In this document: positions 9,571 to 21,477 of the stretch, one piece after another
How the letters are laid out: the number at the start of each line of letters is the position of its first letter
Numbering within the stretch: the stretch's first letter is position 1
NCBI RefSeq assembly: GCF_008831285.2
Contig: NC_045144.1
Location: 1,364,001 to 1,428,000 of the forward strand
Length of the DNA: 64,000 bases
Origin: Nymphaea colorata
Lineage: Eukaryota > Streptophyta > Magnoliopsida > Nymphaeales > Nymphaeaceae
Direction of reading: 5' to 3'
Translations under genes and position numbers: made by a program
The notes under the pieces: generated by a model
What the model saw: only the letters and a program-made list of their open reading frames with translations
What the model was told of the DNA's origin: nothing
Databases searched by the model: none

Positions 9571-11293
9571 TCCCTGCTTTGTTTGATGCTTCTAGTATGT
9601 TTTCTACCTGGGAATATGCCTAACCCAACAAATAACAAACATTATCTAAGTCTACAGATGACCTTGCTCAATTATATGTGTAAACTAGTCATGATTCATT
9701 ATTTATTTTCTGACAATGAAATAAGAACATTTTATTTAGGATTTACCATCACAGAGGCTGATTCTGTTGAATTTCAATGAACCTGCAACTGTGGGACACT
9801 TGACACAGAATTGGCTCTAGGGATGAAATACCCCTCTTGTTGAGCGGTAGGATGAAATACTCCTCTTGCTCACTGGGCACAAGGGAAGATCTCTATAGAG
9901 TGTACTTATTTTTTTAATTGGTTCAGTCTTAACACAAAAAATATGGTCGATTGAATGCTAGTTGGGTCTGGCTCATGGCAAACATTGGCCAAAGAAACAC
10001 TGGATCTATGAGTCATTTGACCCAAATCATGAAAATGTTTAATTGATAACATATCTTTTCTGGTCTTATTAATAAATAAAATGATGGCTATTAATTACCA
10101 GACCCTTCAAGATTTTATCATCTAGCTAGCCCTAGTCCAGCTTCAGCTTCATCCACATTTTCTTGTCATTTTGTGCCTCCCCAGCGTGCAAATCAAAATA
10201 AAGTTCTTAATTAAATGTTAGAATTAATCATCATTAAAAATAATTTCTATTTGAACTACAACTTGAAAACAACTTGGATTTCTATCACCCCATGTATCTA
10301 CAATTTATTGCCTTCTGCACCAAATTTCTTGCTCCTCCCCATGAGACTCTATCAATTCTTCACATGGAACAACCTCCCAGATAGTAGCAGCTTTATTTCC
10401 CTGCTCAATTTTTGCCAGTGCCCTAGACAACTTCTCTTGAGGCTCTTAATTCTGTTGACCAAATTTGGCCACCTGGTTATTATTCAATCTCATAAGACAA
10501 TACTTGAAACTGTAGGAAACTTAATTTGAAGAAAGAAACAACATTGTAAAAGCAGTATCATATCACTTATCGATCGGGCTAACCTATACATGTATGGTAA
10601 CATATTGTAAATTTATTTTTGTAATGCATTCGCAATTAATAAAAAAGGTAGCGATAAATTCTGATAAAACCAAGAAAAATGTTTCCTATATAAAACAACT
10701 TATCACAATATTACACACATTATAAAATTCACAAATCTTCATCTACAGACATAATAATGATAAGATATGATAAACATGATAAAATTTGAGGTCTTAAAGA
10801 CTTTTACAATAAACTTTTTACTGTTTTTACATCATATTATCAAACATTTATAATATGCAACTTATCTATTCATCTTCTTCATCTTCATTATAATATTCAA
10901 ACTCATTTTGCTTCATTGTCTTCATTCCCTTCAAGTGGAATGTCCCCACCAGCATATGCAGTCTCACCTTCTTGAATGTTCAAAAGGAGTAGGCCACAAT
11001 GAGGCCTCCATCCTTTCACATCAAATTCCTCAGATGATCACTGCTGCTCATAGCATCATAGTCAAAATTCAAAATAAATTACAAATTCCAAAGAATGGCT
11101 ACTAACGGTGCTAGAGTCACTCTCAAAAAGCATGTTCCTTTCTTCCAGCAGCCACAATTCACTTCAAGCCTTCCAAGATAGTCAAAAAAATTGAAATATT
11201 CATCTCCAAAATATTTTTATCGCATGACGAGTGACAAATACAAGTGCCATGTGGTGAAACATGAAGAGGTAATCTGTAACGCAAGGTGGTCTC

Positions 11294-11485
11294 CAGTGGC
11301 AGAGTTACATTGTAGCTGGTGTGGGCAATTACCCACACCAGCCTACAAATTTTGCCTTATTTACATATGTAAACATAATTGACTTTTATTGTTTCTTTTG
11401 TTTTTTTCTTTTACATATGAGTGACCCTTCAAGTTTAAAACTAAACAGAGTGCCCTTCAATCAGAAATTGCTAGCTCTGCCACCG
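11294..11485 (+). mobile_element. hAT-type MITE with exact 8-bp target duplication (192 bp)
   Basis: Terminal inverted repeats are CAGTGGCAGAG at the left and CTCTGCCACCG at the right (one mismatch). The element is flanked on both sides by GTGGTCTC (11286-11293 and 11486-11493). An 8-bp duplication and CAGTGGC-type ends are typical of hAT transposons. It has no coding capacity, so a transposase encoded elsewhere would have moved it. A 192-bp copy in unit D (59571-59762) sits at the same site. Confidence 0.85.
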
Positions 11486-12657
11486 GTGGTCTCACTATAT
11501 ATTAGTTCCATTCGCATGAAGAACTGGACATCACTTGTTAAACGATAGCATGACATTTTCAATTTGTGATCAAAATTGGAAATGATTGATGAGATGCAAG
11601 TATGAATGGCAAGAAATAATTTATGGAAACCATTATTATATCTTATAAAGTTATCTAAGGATCCCTATGAATATGAAGCAAGAAATAAATGGATTTCTTA
11701 GATGAAGGCCTTCACATATGTTAATGGTTGCATAGATAAACCCTGAGGTCATAAACATATTTGGTTTGCTAGGCGTTTTACATTCGTAAGTCCTCTGTTG
11801 CTAAAGTTTATCTTTCATTGTTGATTTTAAGGTGATAAATTATTTAAAATTTATATAAGGAAAACAAACATATATATATATATATATAAATAAATATTAT
11901 GCTACATATAAAATAGGTTTTTAAAGATTGACATGAGACCCTTGGAATCCAGCCGTATAACTGAATCAAAAATATTTTACTTGCATAATAAGTTCTAGAG
12001 TCTTTGGGGTATTATTGTAAACCAACTTAAATTATTTCTTTCTTTTCCTTTATGTAGTCTAAACAAACATAGTTTGAACAATTCTTTTTCTTTCTATTCA
12101 AACAAGCTTTTATAACAATTTGTTTCATTCTATTTTCTTTCCTCTCCTTTTCTTCCCAAATCCTTTCTTTCCCTTTCGATTCTTTTCCTTTTATCTTACT
12201 TTCCCTCCATCCAAACAGGTGCTATAATAGGTCAACTAAAAATTTATTTCACAATTGGGATTGTGTTGCCTAAAGCCTCTCTAAGAGCCAGCATGTTTGA
12301 AATGACCTTATATAAGAAGTTACATGGGGAAATAGGTTGCTACTGGTGTACACTTGTAGCTCCTTATATCTTGAGAATCAGAACAATCACAGTGTTGTTA
12401 AACTTCTTCACCATTCATCTTATTCCCAAGAAAACTTCAACCATATTTATTATGTAATGACTGGTTACTCCTCGGTACTGTTGAAAAAGGGACCTGAAGG
12501 ATCCACTACGTCCTGAAGTGCTCTTCGCTTTCAAACTAAATTTGCAGACTTCAGTTCTTTTACTAAAACAGATCTTAGGATTTTCCGGGCTCATCTCTCG
12601 TTTCCACTCGCCAGCACAGACTACTATTTAAAATAAGAACAACACATGTAATTCCCG

Positions 12658-12658
<1 letters not shown>

Positions 12659-12698
<40 letters not shown>

Positions 12699-12720
12699 GT
12701 CTCTCTCTCTTGCTCTCTTC
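12659..12720. repeat. (CT)n microsatellite
   Basis: Nearly pure CT repeats with a short interruption (TTAGT). Shorter CT or CTCC tracts lie at the paralogous sites 27170-27184 and 44008-44033. Confidence 0.95.
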
Positions 12721-13601
12721 ATGCAAGATAAGTCAAAGGGAATGGAGCTGTTACTCTGTTTCTTTCTTCCACCACACTTTCACTTTCAGTGGTAGACAAG
12801 TAGAAAAAGAGAGGAACGACCCCATTGAATAAAAACCATTAATTTACATGATATGACATTGTTGATATTAAAGTTCCTGTCTTGGTGGGAAAGACGCAGA
12901 CTTAAAGGTGGAATAGAAAGGCTCGAATCAAAATACTTATGTGAAGTTGGTAGATTGTGCTTCCCATGGCAATATGGTGGCTATCAAAGACAGGAATTAT
13001 GAATACCATGGCAACATGAAAAATCTAAATCTGTTACATCAGAAGCAATTGACAGTCTAATTTATATGATTCAACATGTGCTAAATGTGGCTCTTCAAGT
13101 AGAAGAACAAGTTTCCGCAACTTTTTGTCCTTTTTTATGAAGGAAGTCTCTCACGTATATCACTGACTTCAACACAAAGCAGCATCACCACAAAAGCATA
13201 TAAAAAACACATATGCTAATGAAACCACATCTGAAAGATGCCCTGCCTTGATCGACCAGCTTCCCTTCCCTATTTTAAACCTATTAACAGTACCTACACC
13301 ACGGTCCTCATGAACCTTCATGGTTGCCGATCGTCACTAGCTAATGCCGGAAGGAATTCCATCTTTCTGTTTGCTCTCTCTCCTCCCCCTCTCTCTCTCT
13401 CCCCCTCTCTCTAGACGTGCATAAGAACTCAAAATGAGTGGAGCTGTCACTTTATTTCTTTCTTCGACCATACTTCACTTTTAGTGGTGGAGAAGTCAAA
13501 AAAGAAGGGAACCACCCTGTTGAATAGAAACAAATAATTAACATTGATAAGACTTTTCTCAATATTTTTTGTTATAAAAGAGATAGCACTGTCATTGAAA
13601 A

Positions 13602-13602
13602 T

Positions 13603-13643
<41 letters not shown>

Positions 13644-13660
13644 TATGTGTGTGTGTATAT
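13602..13660. repeat. (TA)n(TG)n microsatellite
   Basis: TA repeats with one TG interruption, running into GTGTGTGTG. Present in C (44937-44975). In B this tract is fused directly to the next one downstream (27825-27867), with the intervening 150-200 bp missing. Confidence 0.9.
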
Positions 13661-13787
13661 AACTAATAATAGATAATGAAAATACATCACTTTTTTCTCT
13701 TTATTTTTCTCCTAACTATCTATCAAGTCAGATCAGACAACCGTGATTAGATGGCTGAATAACTCTAACAGGTCAAGTCACCATTCA

Positions 13788-13818
<31 letters not shown>

Positions 13819-13852
13819 ACTTCGATCACAAACAAAAACCAACAGACCTCTT

Positions 13853-13947
<95 letters not shown>

Positions 13948-14102
13948 ATATATATATATATATATATATAGATATATATATATACACACACACACAAACC
14001 CTACTTGGATCACAAACAAAAGCCAACAGACCTCTTACATTATATATATACACACACACACGCACTACTTCGATCACAAACAAAAACCAACACACCTCTT
14101 AT
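13788..14102. repeat. Compound minisatellite: three (TA)n(CA)n + 40-bp modules
   Basis: A module of (TA)n, then (CA)n, then CTACTTCGATCACAAACAAA followed by AACCAACAGACCTCTTA is repeated three times, starting near 13788, 13856 and 14040. Long (TA)n arrays separate them. Units B (27823-27915) and C (45104-45172) have a single module, so the amplification is specific to unit A. The long open frames here are only tyrosine/isoleucine runs from TA repeats. Confidence 0.9.
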
Positions 14103-14258
14103 ATTTGTGTTAAAAAGTGTTCTGAACAAAATATGAATCTCCTAATGTCTTCATTATAAACACTAATTTAATCTAAACAATGTTTAAGTTCAAATTACTT
14201 TTATAAAAAAAGTATTTTTTCTACTATTAAATTTTTGATGTTATAAGTGCGAGGAGCG

Positions 14259-15003
14259 TTAGATGAGGACAATGCAGCCATATTATACTAGAAATTTCTC
14301 CCTCGTTCAATCAACAGCCGACGAGCACAGTCAATACGATTTGTGTCTGATAAACAAAAAAGGCGACTGAGGAGGTGGATCGGGCGACTGGAGGGGCAGA
14401 TAGGCCTCGGTGGTACTCCCTTGTTAGCACGCTCCTTGGTGAACAGGTGAACACAAAAGGAAACAGCATGACCCTTGGTGACGGCTGGAAACAGCGTGAC
14501 CTTCCCTTGTTGAGAGATAGAAAAAGAAGTCAACAGCGTGCTCCTCGATGAAGGCTGGAAAGAGCTTGGCCTTCCTTAGACAGAAAAGGAGGCACGTGCC
14601 TCGGTGAAGGCAGGAAACAACACACTCCAAAAGGAAGGCACGTGCCACACCCTTGTTCAAACACTAAAAGGAGCAGCACACTCCTTGATGAAACAGTGCA
14701 GTCCTCGGTGAAGACAAGAAGCAGCACGCTCCTCGGTGAAGACAGGAAGACAAGAAGCAGCATGCTCCTTGGTGAAGACAGGAAGCAGCACACTCCTCTA
14801 TGGTTTCCGTGGTTATGCCAAAAACTGTGGATGTAGGAAGAGGAACAGGAGACGCACCAGGGGGTACAGCAAAGAGAGTGGCTGGAAAACGATGGTGCCG
14901 GCATCAAACAATGATCGTGATCTAGAGAGGTGAAGCGTGGGTCTAGAAAGATGCAAAATATGGAAGACCACGGTGAAAGTAGTTGCAGGCTTTGATACCA
15001 AGT
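14259..15003 (-). mobile_element. Leader and PBS region of a Copia-like element, with degenerate tandem repeats
   Basis: This lies inside the LTR at 15004-15321. The minus-strand PBS TGGTATCAAAGC is at 14989-15000, one mismatch from the initiator tRNA-Met consensus and three bases from the LTR. Beyond it, 14405-14800 consists of degenerate repeats of about 28-45 bp built on GCAGCACGCTCCTCGGTGAA plus GACAGG. The clearest copies are at 14670-14800. The minus-strand open frame of 164 residues at 14530-15024 follows these repeats and the LTR edge and does not resemble Gag, so I do not call it a gene. Homology with units B and C stops at 14258, which marks the inner truncation of the element. Confidence 0.6.
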
Positions 15004-15321
15004 TGAAAGAAAAGATGAACACACAGGTGTAACGAGGTTCGGCTAAAATCAGCCTACATCCACACAATGACTCTCTCTTATATTCTATAACCACACAGAG
15101 AGAGTACATATATTTATAGTCACTTTATACAAGTTAGATCCTTGATTTTAGGATCTTGATTTACACGACAGATTTGGGCAAAATTATAGAAGAAGATAGG
15201 GGAAATGATTTCTTTCTCATTTAGAGAAGATTGGTCAGTTTTGGATAGCTCTTGAGTTTTGGAAACCGTACCCTGTCCTTTGTAACTGATCTTGATCATA
15301 TCCGTTCCATAGATCTTATCA
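15004..15321 (-). mobile_element. LTR of the Copia-like element (318 bp)
   Basis: Starts with TG and ends with CA on the plus strand. The inner edge is set by the PBS. The outer edge is set by the return of homology with unit C at TTGCTAACAAATCTAGCAC (15322), matching 45683. No second LTR was found, so the element is truncated. Confidence 0.6.
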
Positions 15322-15385
15322 TTGCTAACAAATCTAGCACAGCCCTATGTTACAGAAATTTCTGAATATTTTCTCCAAGAAGAAG

Positions 15386-15808
15386 GTCATTCTGCTGGAC
15401 CAGAAACCCCGGAAGAGGCTTGGTGATTCTTATGAGAGAGATGGGCTCTATCTACTACAATAACTTGAACACAAACAAGGCACTTCCAGCTGACAAGAAG
15501 AATGAAGAATCACTCCTATGGCACTATAGGTTGGGATATTTGTTTGATCTAATTCTCAAAACTGTGTTTCTTAAGCTTGTCTACAATTTTTCAGTATGTG
15601 AGACATGCAATTACGCAAAGATGACTGGACAATCATTTCTTGAATCTGAAATAAAAAGCCAATATTGCTTCAACTTGGTTCAGGCCGATGTATGGGGCCC
15701 AGCTCCTGCTGTTTCCAACTTTATTTTCAGATAATTTCTCCTGTTAAAAGATGACAAATCATGGATGAGTTGGGTGTTCTTTCTCAAGAAAAAAGGATGA
15801 AGTCTTTT
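15386..15808 (+). pseudogene. Ty1/Copia pol fragment: pre-integrase and start of integrase
   Basis: The reading begins with GDSYERDGLY, the usual run-up to the Copia pre-integrase domain. It then shifts frame near 15452 and continues as LLWHYRLGYLFDL and CETCNYAK, the HHCC zinc finger with the second histidine replaced by tyrosine but CxxC kept. QADVWGPAPA follows, where the Asp at 15687-15689 is the first catalytic acid of the integrase. A stop (TAA near 15733) interrupts, after which the same frame goes on with KDDKSWMSWVFFLKKK. Integrase would insert element DNA into the genome. The remaining catalytic residues, reverse transcriptase and LTRs are absent. Decayed traces of the same insertion persist in unit C near 45775-45870, so it predates that duplication. 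Confidence 0.8.
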
Positions 15809-16328
15809 TTATTAGCAGGCATTGCATGGCCACTAGCAATATCTTATATTAACAAAAGTCACGCACTGGGTGAATTTTATCCAATCTTAAGACTGTGAAA
15901 GGTTCCAGATTGGGTTGAGAAGGACTTGGTTTCAAATGCAAGACCCACAAATATTATTAACCGACAAATTTTTGGTGGTGGCGAACTCTCTGCTAGGTTA
16001 AAAGAATCCAAACTTAGCTGGAACAATCTTGACATCAGGGCTGGGGCTTGTTCTCTCTATATGTTTGAAGTTGAACTCTTGTCCTCAGAAGAGGGGTCGA
16101 CCTTTTAGTTGTTGTTAGCTCATAGCCATCTAGACATCCTTTGTCTTTCTCACTCCTCTTTTTTGCTTCTATTGTCGTTTTTTTGCTGTTCTTAATTTGT
16201 AATTTGGTGCTTTCTTGTCATCTATTTTATAATTTTTTTATTTTATCTATGAAAATTGGTTCAGATCAACCTATTTGAATCGTACCAGTTTGTTATTGGC
16301 CCGATATTTGATCAAATTATAATTGGCA

Positions 16329-16462
16329 TGCAGAGTTCTATATTTTATTAAATAATCTTATTCCTAGTCCCATGAGTTCTTTTCGGCGATTGCCTGGGCC
16401 TCCCTTTTTACACTCCTACGCATGTCCAATGATATTGGATCGTGTAGGTCGGTGCAGGGTTG
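16329..16462 (-). mobile_element. Gypsy LTR fragment
   Basis: Matches 1192-1330, the outer part of the Gypsy LTR at the window start, including TAAATAATCTTATTCCTAG. It abuts unit A' sequence on both sides. There are no internal Gypsy sequences, so it is a truncated solo fragment. Confidence 0.7.
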
Positions 16463-16920
16463 GAGTATTTTTTTTTTATAAAGCTGTGTATATTTTGGAA
16501 TATTTACTGTTTCATAAACCCTTTTTGACCTTCTAAAAGTCTTTTTGTTTTTACTTAGACATGTTATTTTGGTTATTAGGCACCCATATGCATAATTTTT
16601 CATGCATAAGACCATATAAGACACTAATTTTAGATCTGGCTTTCCATAATGCTCATGCCCATGTGAGTAGAGTCAAATGTCCTTCAACTGGCATACATAG
16701 TGCTTCCAAGTTCCATCCTTGCACTAGTATAGCACATTTCTCTTGATCCGACCAGGTCGATTGGAAACTGAAAGCATGTCATCGTCGTTTAAGAAAAGTC
16801 ATTCCTGGGATTCAAAGAAAAGTCGGCTGAGTTTTTCTCCTTTAACTAGCCCTTGCATCCAATTAAGACGAACCGATACAATTAATTTCTAGTAACTAAA
16901 ACTTACAAGTACATCATATG

Positions 16921-16922
<2 letters not shown>

Positions 16923-17017
<95 letters not shown>
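16923..17017. repeat. (TA)n microsatellite, about 95 bp
   Basis: Uninterrupted TA repeat; the longest pure TA tract in the window. Confidence 0.95.
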
Positions 17018-17019
<2 letters not shown>

Positions 17020-19091
17020 GAATTGAAATCTGCTATTTTTTTGTTTTGTGTGGATAAAAACCATCACAGTGCATTTGCGTTGACCAGTTGTTTGAGCACG
17101 GTCTTTTGAAAGCAGTTTTTAATTATACAAAATAACAAAATAACCACTATACTGCAGAAGTAGCTGCCTGAAATGTATGAAGTTATTAACATGAACATAA
17201 CTAAAGTTTGTGCGGCACCATCCATCATGTACCTCCACCACGGGACTTACCATGCACAAGATGATTCAGTTGAATTTGAATGAACCTGCAATTGTGGGTC
17301 ACCTTATACAGGATATGCTCTGTCACTAGGGAAGATCTCTATATTTTATTTTTAATTTGTTCTGTCTTAACGCAAAATACAAGGTCGGCTGAATGCTATG
17401 GGGCCCAGCTATCATTAATTACCAAATAAGCACTTTATTAATTTGTCAGTCATTTGACCCAAATAATGCCAATGTTTAATTGATACCATATTTTTTTCGT
17501 TTAAGATGTAGAAAAAGAATTATATCTATTAATTATCAGACATTTCATGATTTTGTCATCTAGCTACCTCTAGCTTTGATAGTCATAGCACTAACTTCAT
17601 CCACATTTTCTTTTCCCCGGCCCTGCAAATTAATCATCGTCAAAAACATTTTCATAAATTTAGATCAAATTGATAGATATAAATTTCAAAAAAATAACAA
17701 AGTATATTATTTTGCAAACATGTACGAAGGTTATTATAATGTACTGCTGAAGTTGAAAAAAACAAAATCATTATCAATAGAATATTGATAAAAAAAACAT
17801 ATAAAGCCAAAGAAAATAGTGCGTGAGCACCCCGATCGTCAGGAAGGGGATATTCAAGTAATATTGACAAAGTTACTCTTTGATGTAGATTCATTACTTA
17901 TTCTTTCTATTAAAAGGGACGACAGCCTAACTCCGAGCAGAGTTTGCATCGAAAGTGACAAAGAAAATTGTGGTGGTGTACTTATGTCCGGATGGTTTGA
18001 GAGATTGATTTGATCCTCCTTTGTACTTTAAGTTGTGTTTGATAGTTCGATGTAGCATTGAAAGGTATGCTTTAAAGGATCCTCAGCTTAAATGTAGCAT
18101 GGATCTTAAATCGACGTATATTAAAAATGATAGATTTAAGGTCGGACGGGGGGAGTTTCGACCTGATCTGGTCCTTGGTGAAACAAATACAACCACAACA
18201 ATAAAAACAAGCTATTGGCAACTAAGATTATTGCCAACTCGCAAAAGTCCAATACTCGTCCTTGCCCTTTGCAGTGTTGCCAAAGTTTCGCTAGCCTCAG
18301 ATCACCTGCTGCCATTTTAGAAGTGCACGGACTGGTCATTCCCAGCTTTTATCCAATGACATGCCCGTGTTGAGAAAACTTGACAAATCAATGTAAATTT
18401 GAAAATTTACATGGACAATGACAGATTCAGATTAGACATCCCTATCAAGTTTGAATTAAGAATGCATTTATAAAAGAAAGAATCGTTAAAATTTACTTGT
18501 TTCCACCATTCTTTCTGTTCTACTTCAAACTTCTCAGCCATGGAAAAATGATGTATTTGATGTAATCCAAGCATGGCTTTCCTTTAACAATATTGGGTGG
18601 GCAGTAAGCTTCTTGATTTCCACATCAACTTCTGCCTACAAGATCCAAGATCAAAGAATAGATCAGTTTTCAGCACAAAGAAACTAACCAGCCTCAATCA
18701 ATAGGACAAGCTTCTACAACAGGAAGAAACTAATCTAGCATGCACCTTAGAAAGACAAGCTTATGTGAATCAATCATGCCCATCGAGTCTAGATCTTGAT
18801 TAACTCTCCGCTCCTTGCTGACATCCACATCTGCAGTGCCTGATAGGACTATAACTAGTTCATATCTGATGAGATGACTCAGATGTTCTCTAGAAGAGAA
18901 ATTAACTCATGATCAACTAAGTCAAAACTAGCTTCATGCCATCAAGGGACAAAATGCAAGTTCCGACTAAAATTGACTTGACACTGATGAAACAACAAAA
19001 AAAGGGAGGAAATTCGAAAATTCAAACTGTTACAGTCTTAATGTATTAGAAGCGAAGTAGTTTACAAATCAAATCATGAGAATATATATTG

Positions 19092-19424
19092 CTACATTAA
19101 AAAGAGGCAGCTCTTTGCAAATACACCATGTCTCAAACAGCAACTATGTGTTTCAACAACTATACTAAGTAGTAAGTAGATTACACCTGTGACATGTAAC
19201 TTGTTTCCAATAGCTATAGGTGTGCCATGAATCTTAAGAATTATATTTATAATTTCACCAATACATTCTACTTGTTGAGTAAATTGGCCAATAGAAGATA
19301 TACCAAGATAAGATCGAGAGAAAGGATTAAGTACACCAAGTAAGGTTACTAAAAATAGCAAGAAGGCAATAGACAGTATAAAGGCTATAAGACCAAAAGA
19401 TCTTGGATGCTCCATGAGCAGCAA
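19092..19424 (-). other. Unrecognised 110-codon open frame, hydrophobic N-terminus
   Basis: The N-terminal half (about residues 8-35) is strongly hydrophobic, with runs such as LIAFILSIAFLLFLVTLLGV, and a second hydrophobic segment lies near residues 80-90. I do not recognise a family, and no neighbouring exon or promoter is obvious. It may be a chance frame in AT-rich DNA or a decayed membrane-protein exon. Confidence 0.15.
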
Positions 19425-20640
19425 TTAGGGCACGGCCATCAGCAAAGATGAATTCCTACATCCATACCAGTGCTACATAGTAATGAGACTGAATAATCTT
19501 CTTACCCATGTGTTGCAGGAGGAAGGCCTTGAAGTTGTTCAGTATAAGGTGGCATATCGAAAAGTACAAAGTCATAAAATTCTTAATAAATAAGTAGACT
19601 GTTTTGATTTCCAAATAAATATATTCATGCATACAAAGTATGTGGAATGGATCAAAGAAAGTAGGTATACAAAAGCTTTGAATGCTGGACGATGTGCAGC
19701 CATCTCATATAAGCAATTTGCAAACCATATCCAAAACTTATACTAAAAAAATTAGAACAATTATCATACAAAAATATTGGCCATCATGGAAAAAACGAGA
19801 GAGAGAAGAGACCAAATATCAGATTTGAAACCTTATTGAATGGCTGAATAAAGATCTTTAGAGAGAGTTATAAGATTACATAGGTTAGCCACAATCTACT
19901 TCACCCATTTTCAAAGACCCAGAGGAATTAATCAACAAAAGAATATCCAAAACAAAACGAGCAGAAGCTATGGTAAAAATGCATGCTTGAAATGTAGACT
20001 GCTTTGTAGCTGCACCTACTAAAAACACTTGATATTCTCTTTGACTTAGCTATTACTTACAAGACACACTATTAGAAAAGTGACTCGTAAAAGATGGTAG
20101 AGACATTATGGAGGATGACCACCATACCACATGCAAGATAGCATGTGTATAAAAATATCAATAAATATGCATTAAAAGATAGATATAAATATGTAGATAA
20201 ATAGCTATATGTAATACATAAATAAATAAAGAACTAATGTAAATGTGTACGACATTATCACTTCAAATAATATGTCACCTTTGAGTCTTTGATAACTTTG
20301 AAGAAACCAAATGTAAAATTAGGACTCGTGTGTAAAAAAAGTGTAGCAAATACCGCCAAACTACCTTATAGGTATCCGCACTGCCCTTTCAAGATAATCT
20401 AAGATGCCCTCTATTGTTCCTTGCAACACCACCTTTAAAGTCAAATAAAATAGAACATCAACCTCGTATTTGAAAAGAATTAACAAGGCATTATATTAAG
20501 ACTTGTCAGTTTCACACGCAAAAAAACCTCAAAATGATCAAATGTAGTCAGACTAGGAGAAAAAATGAAAGATATACAAAATGTGTCATTTCTAAGATTA
20601 TAAGATTCTAACTTTTAGAACTAATGTAAATGTCTCATTG

Positions 20641-20935
20641 ACTTGAGGATACAACGTCGAGCTCATCTCACTTAACTCGTTTATATTAATTTATTACTTC
20701 TTATTTCTTTTAATTCATTGAACTGGTTTTTTAATTAATTCAACTATAAACATTCGTCTAACTATTAATGCTAGTGGAGCTGATTTTAAATGGATTGAGT
20801 TCTTACAACTCGAACTCGATCTTTGAGTATAAATTTAAGCTTGAGCTCAACTCGTTTCAAGTCAAGCTTTTACAACGGAGCTCGAGTCAAGCCCAAGTTG
20901 ATTTTGACTTTTACATTAGGCATCCGACTGAATCA
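20641..20935. repeat. Degenerate GAGCTCGAG-type repeat
   Basis: Contains clustered, partly palindromic motifs (TTGAGCTCAACTCGTTT, GGAGCTCGAGTCAAGCCC) and ends in an inverse GGGTGTGATTC motif. These match the style of a widespread plant interspersed repeat. Boundaries are approximate and no target duplication was found. Confidence 0.4.
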
Positions 20936-21477
20936 CACCCTTAAAGAACTTATGCTTCTGCTATTCATATAAATAGTTTTTAGGTAGGAGGATGACATGA
21001 AGTTTTACAAAAGCTGTTTAAAAAGCAAAACAAAACAAAAAAAAGGTTAAAAAGATAAGCGGATCGTGTTTGGCTCATAAGAACTGAGATTATGAACCGG
21101 GTTGTATCGGACCGGTTGACTGGGTCGATCCAGCTCAGGTCTTAACTGGGGTCAAAGATATCACATGAACATTATTTTTGGGGACCCACCAGCATGTGGT
21201 TGCAGGTGGTGATTGTCTCGATGAGCATCATCATCCCATCCCTATCTAAAACTCATCCTTATCTGGTTCACCGTGATCTATGGGGGTTCAGCGGCTATTT
21301 TTTCATGTCTCCCTGACCCTGCCTTCAAATTTAGGGAGAGAGTTGAACGTGCAATAACCAGAAACACACAATTATGACCAAATAAAACCCTTACTTATAG
21401 GTGACAAAAGTATATAACTTTTGTTCCTACAATAAACAATTCATTTCTAAGTGTTGGACTTTTTTCATGGCTGGACC

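Larger units (their letters stand above)
4719..14258. repeat. Segmental duplication unit A, right part
   Basis: Collinear with unit C (38315-45330) and unit D (53615-60441) and partly with unit B (24160-28070). Shared landmarks are a GGCCC-rich repeat (5255), a SINE (6040), MITEs (8910, 11294), the (CA)(TA) microsatellite at 9482, a pyrimidine-rich tract near 12120-12220 and a (CT)n tract (12659). Unit A is the fullest version. C lacks the equivalents of about 6408-6885 and 9499-11648, and D lacks about 9583-10425. Homology to B and C ends near 14258, where a Copia-like element begins. Apart from the listed elements I see no gene; the many short open frames are not conserved between copies. 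Confidence 0.85.
15820..17900. repeat. Unit A', an older diverged duplicate
   Basis: 15826-16130 matches the start of unit B (23870 onward). 16252-16320 matches 46024-46095. 16463-16760 matches 1745-1960 and 28560-28860. 17028-17170 and 17230-17560 match 9340-9480 and 9745-10110. Similarity is lower and more gapped than between A, C and D. No gene is recognised in it. Confidence 0.65.
17900..21430. other. Unique AT-rich stretch without a recognisable gene
   Basis: This region does not resemble the duplicated units. I found no family motif, no tRNA-like structure and no long open frame. It contains the unassigned open frame at 19092-19424 and a degenerate GAGCTCGAG-type repeat at 20641-20935, both listed separately. 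Confidence 0.5.

Noticed and set aside
10903-11037. Minus-strand 44-codon frame with an acidic end (WRPHCGLLLLNI), also in unit D near 59190-59320
   Set aside because: Differences between the two copies are mostly amino-acid changing, a stop lies just upstream in both, and no family is recognised.
13743-14159. Several long open frames rich in Tyr/Ile (also near 9432-9638, 16918-17109, 46396-46608)
   Set aside because: They are translations of (TA)n, (CA)n and (TG)n microsatellites.
14530-15024. 164-codon minus-strand open frame
   Set aside because: It follows degenerate tandem repeats and crosses the PBS into the LTR; no Gag or other motif, and several overlapping frames are equally open.
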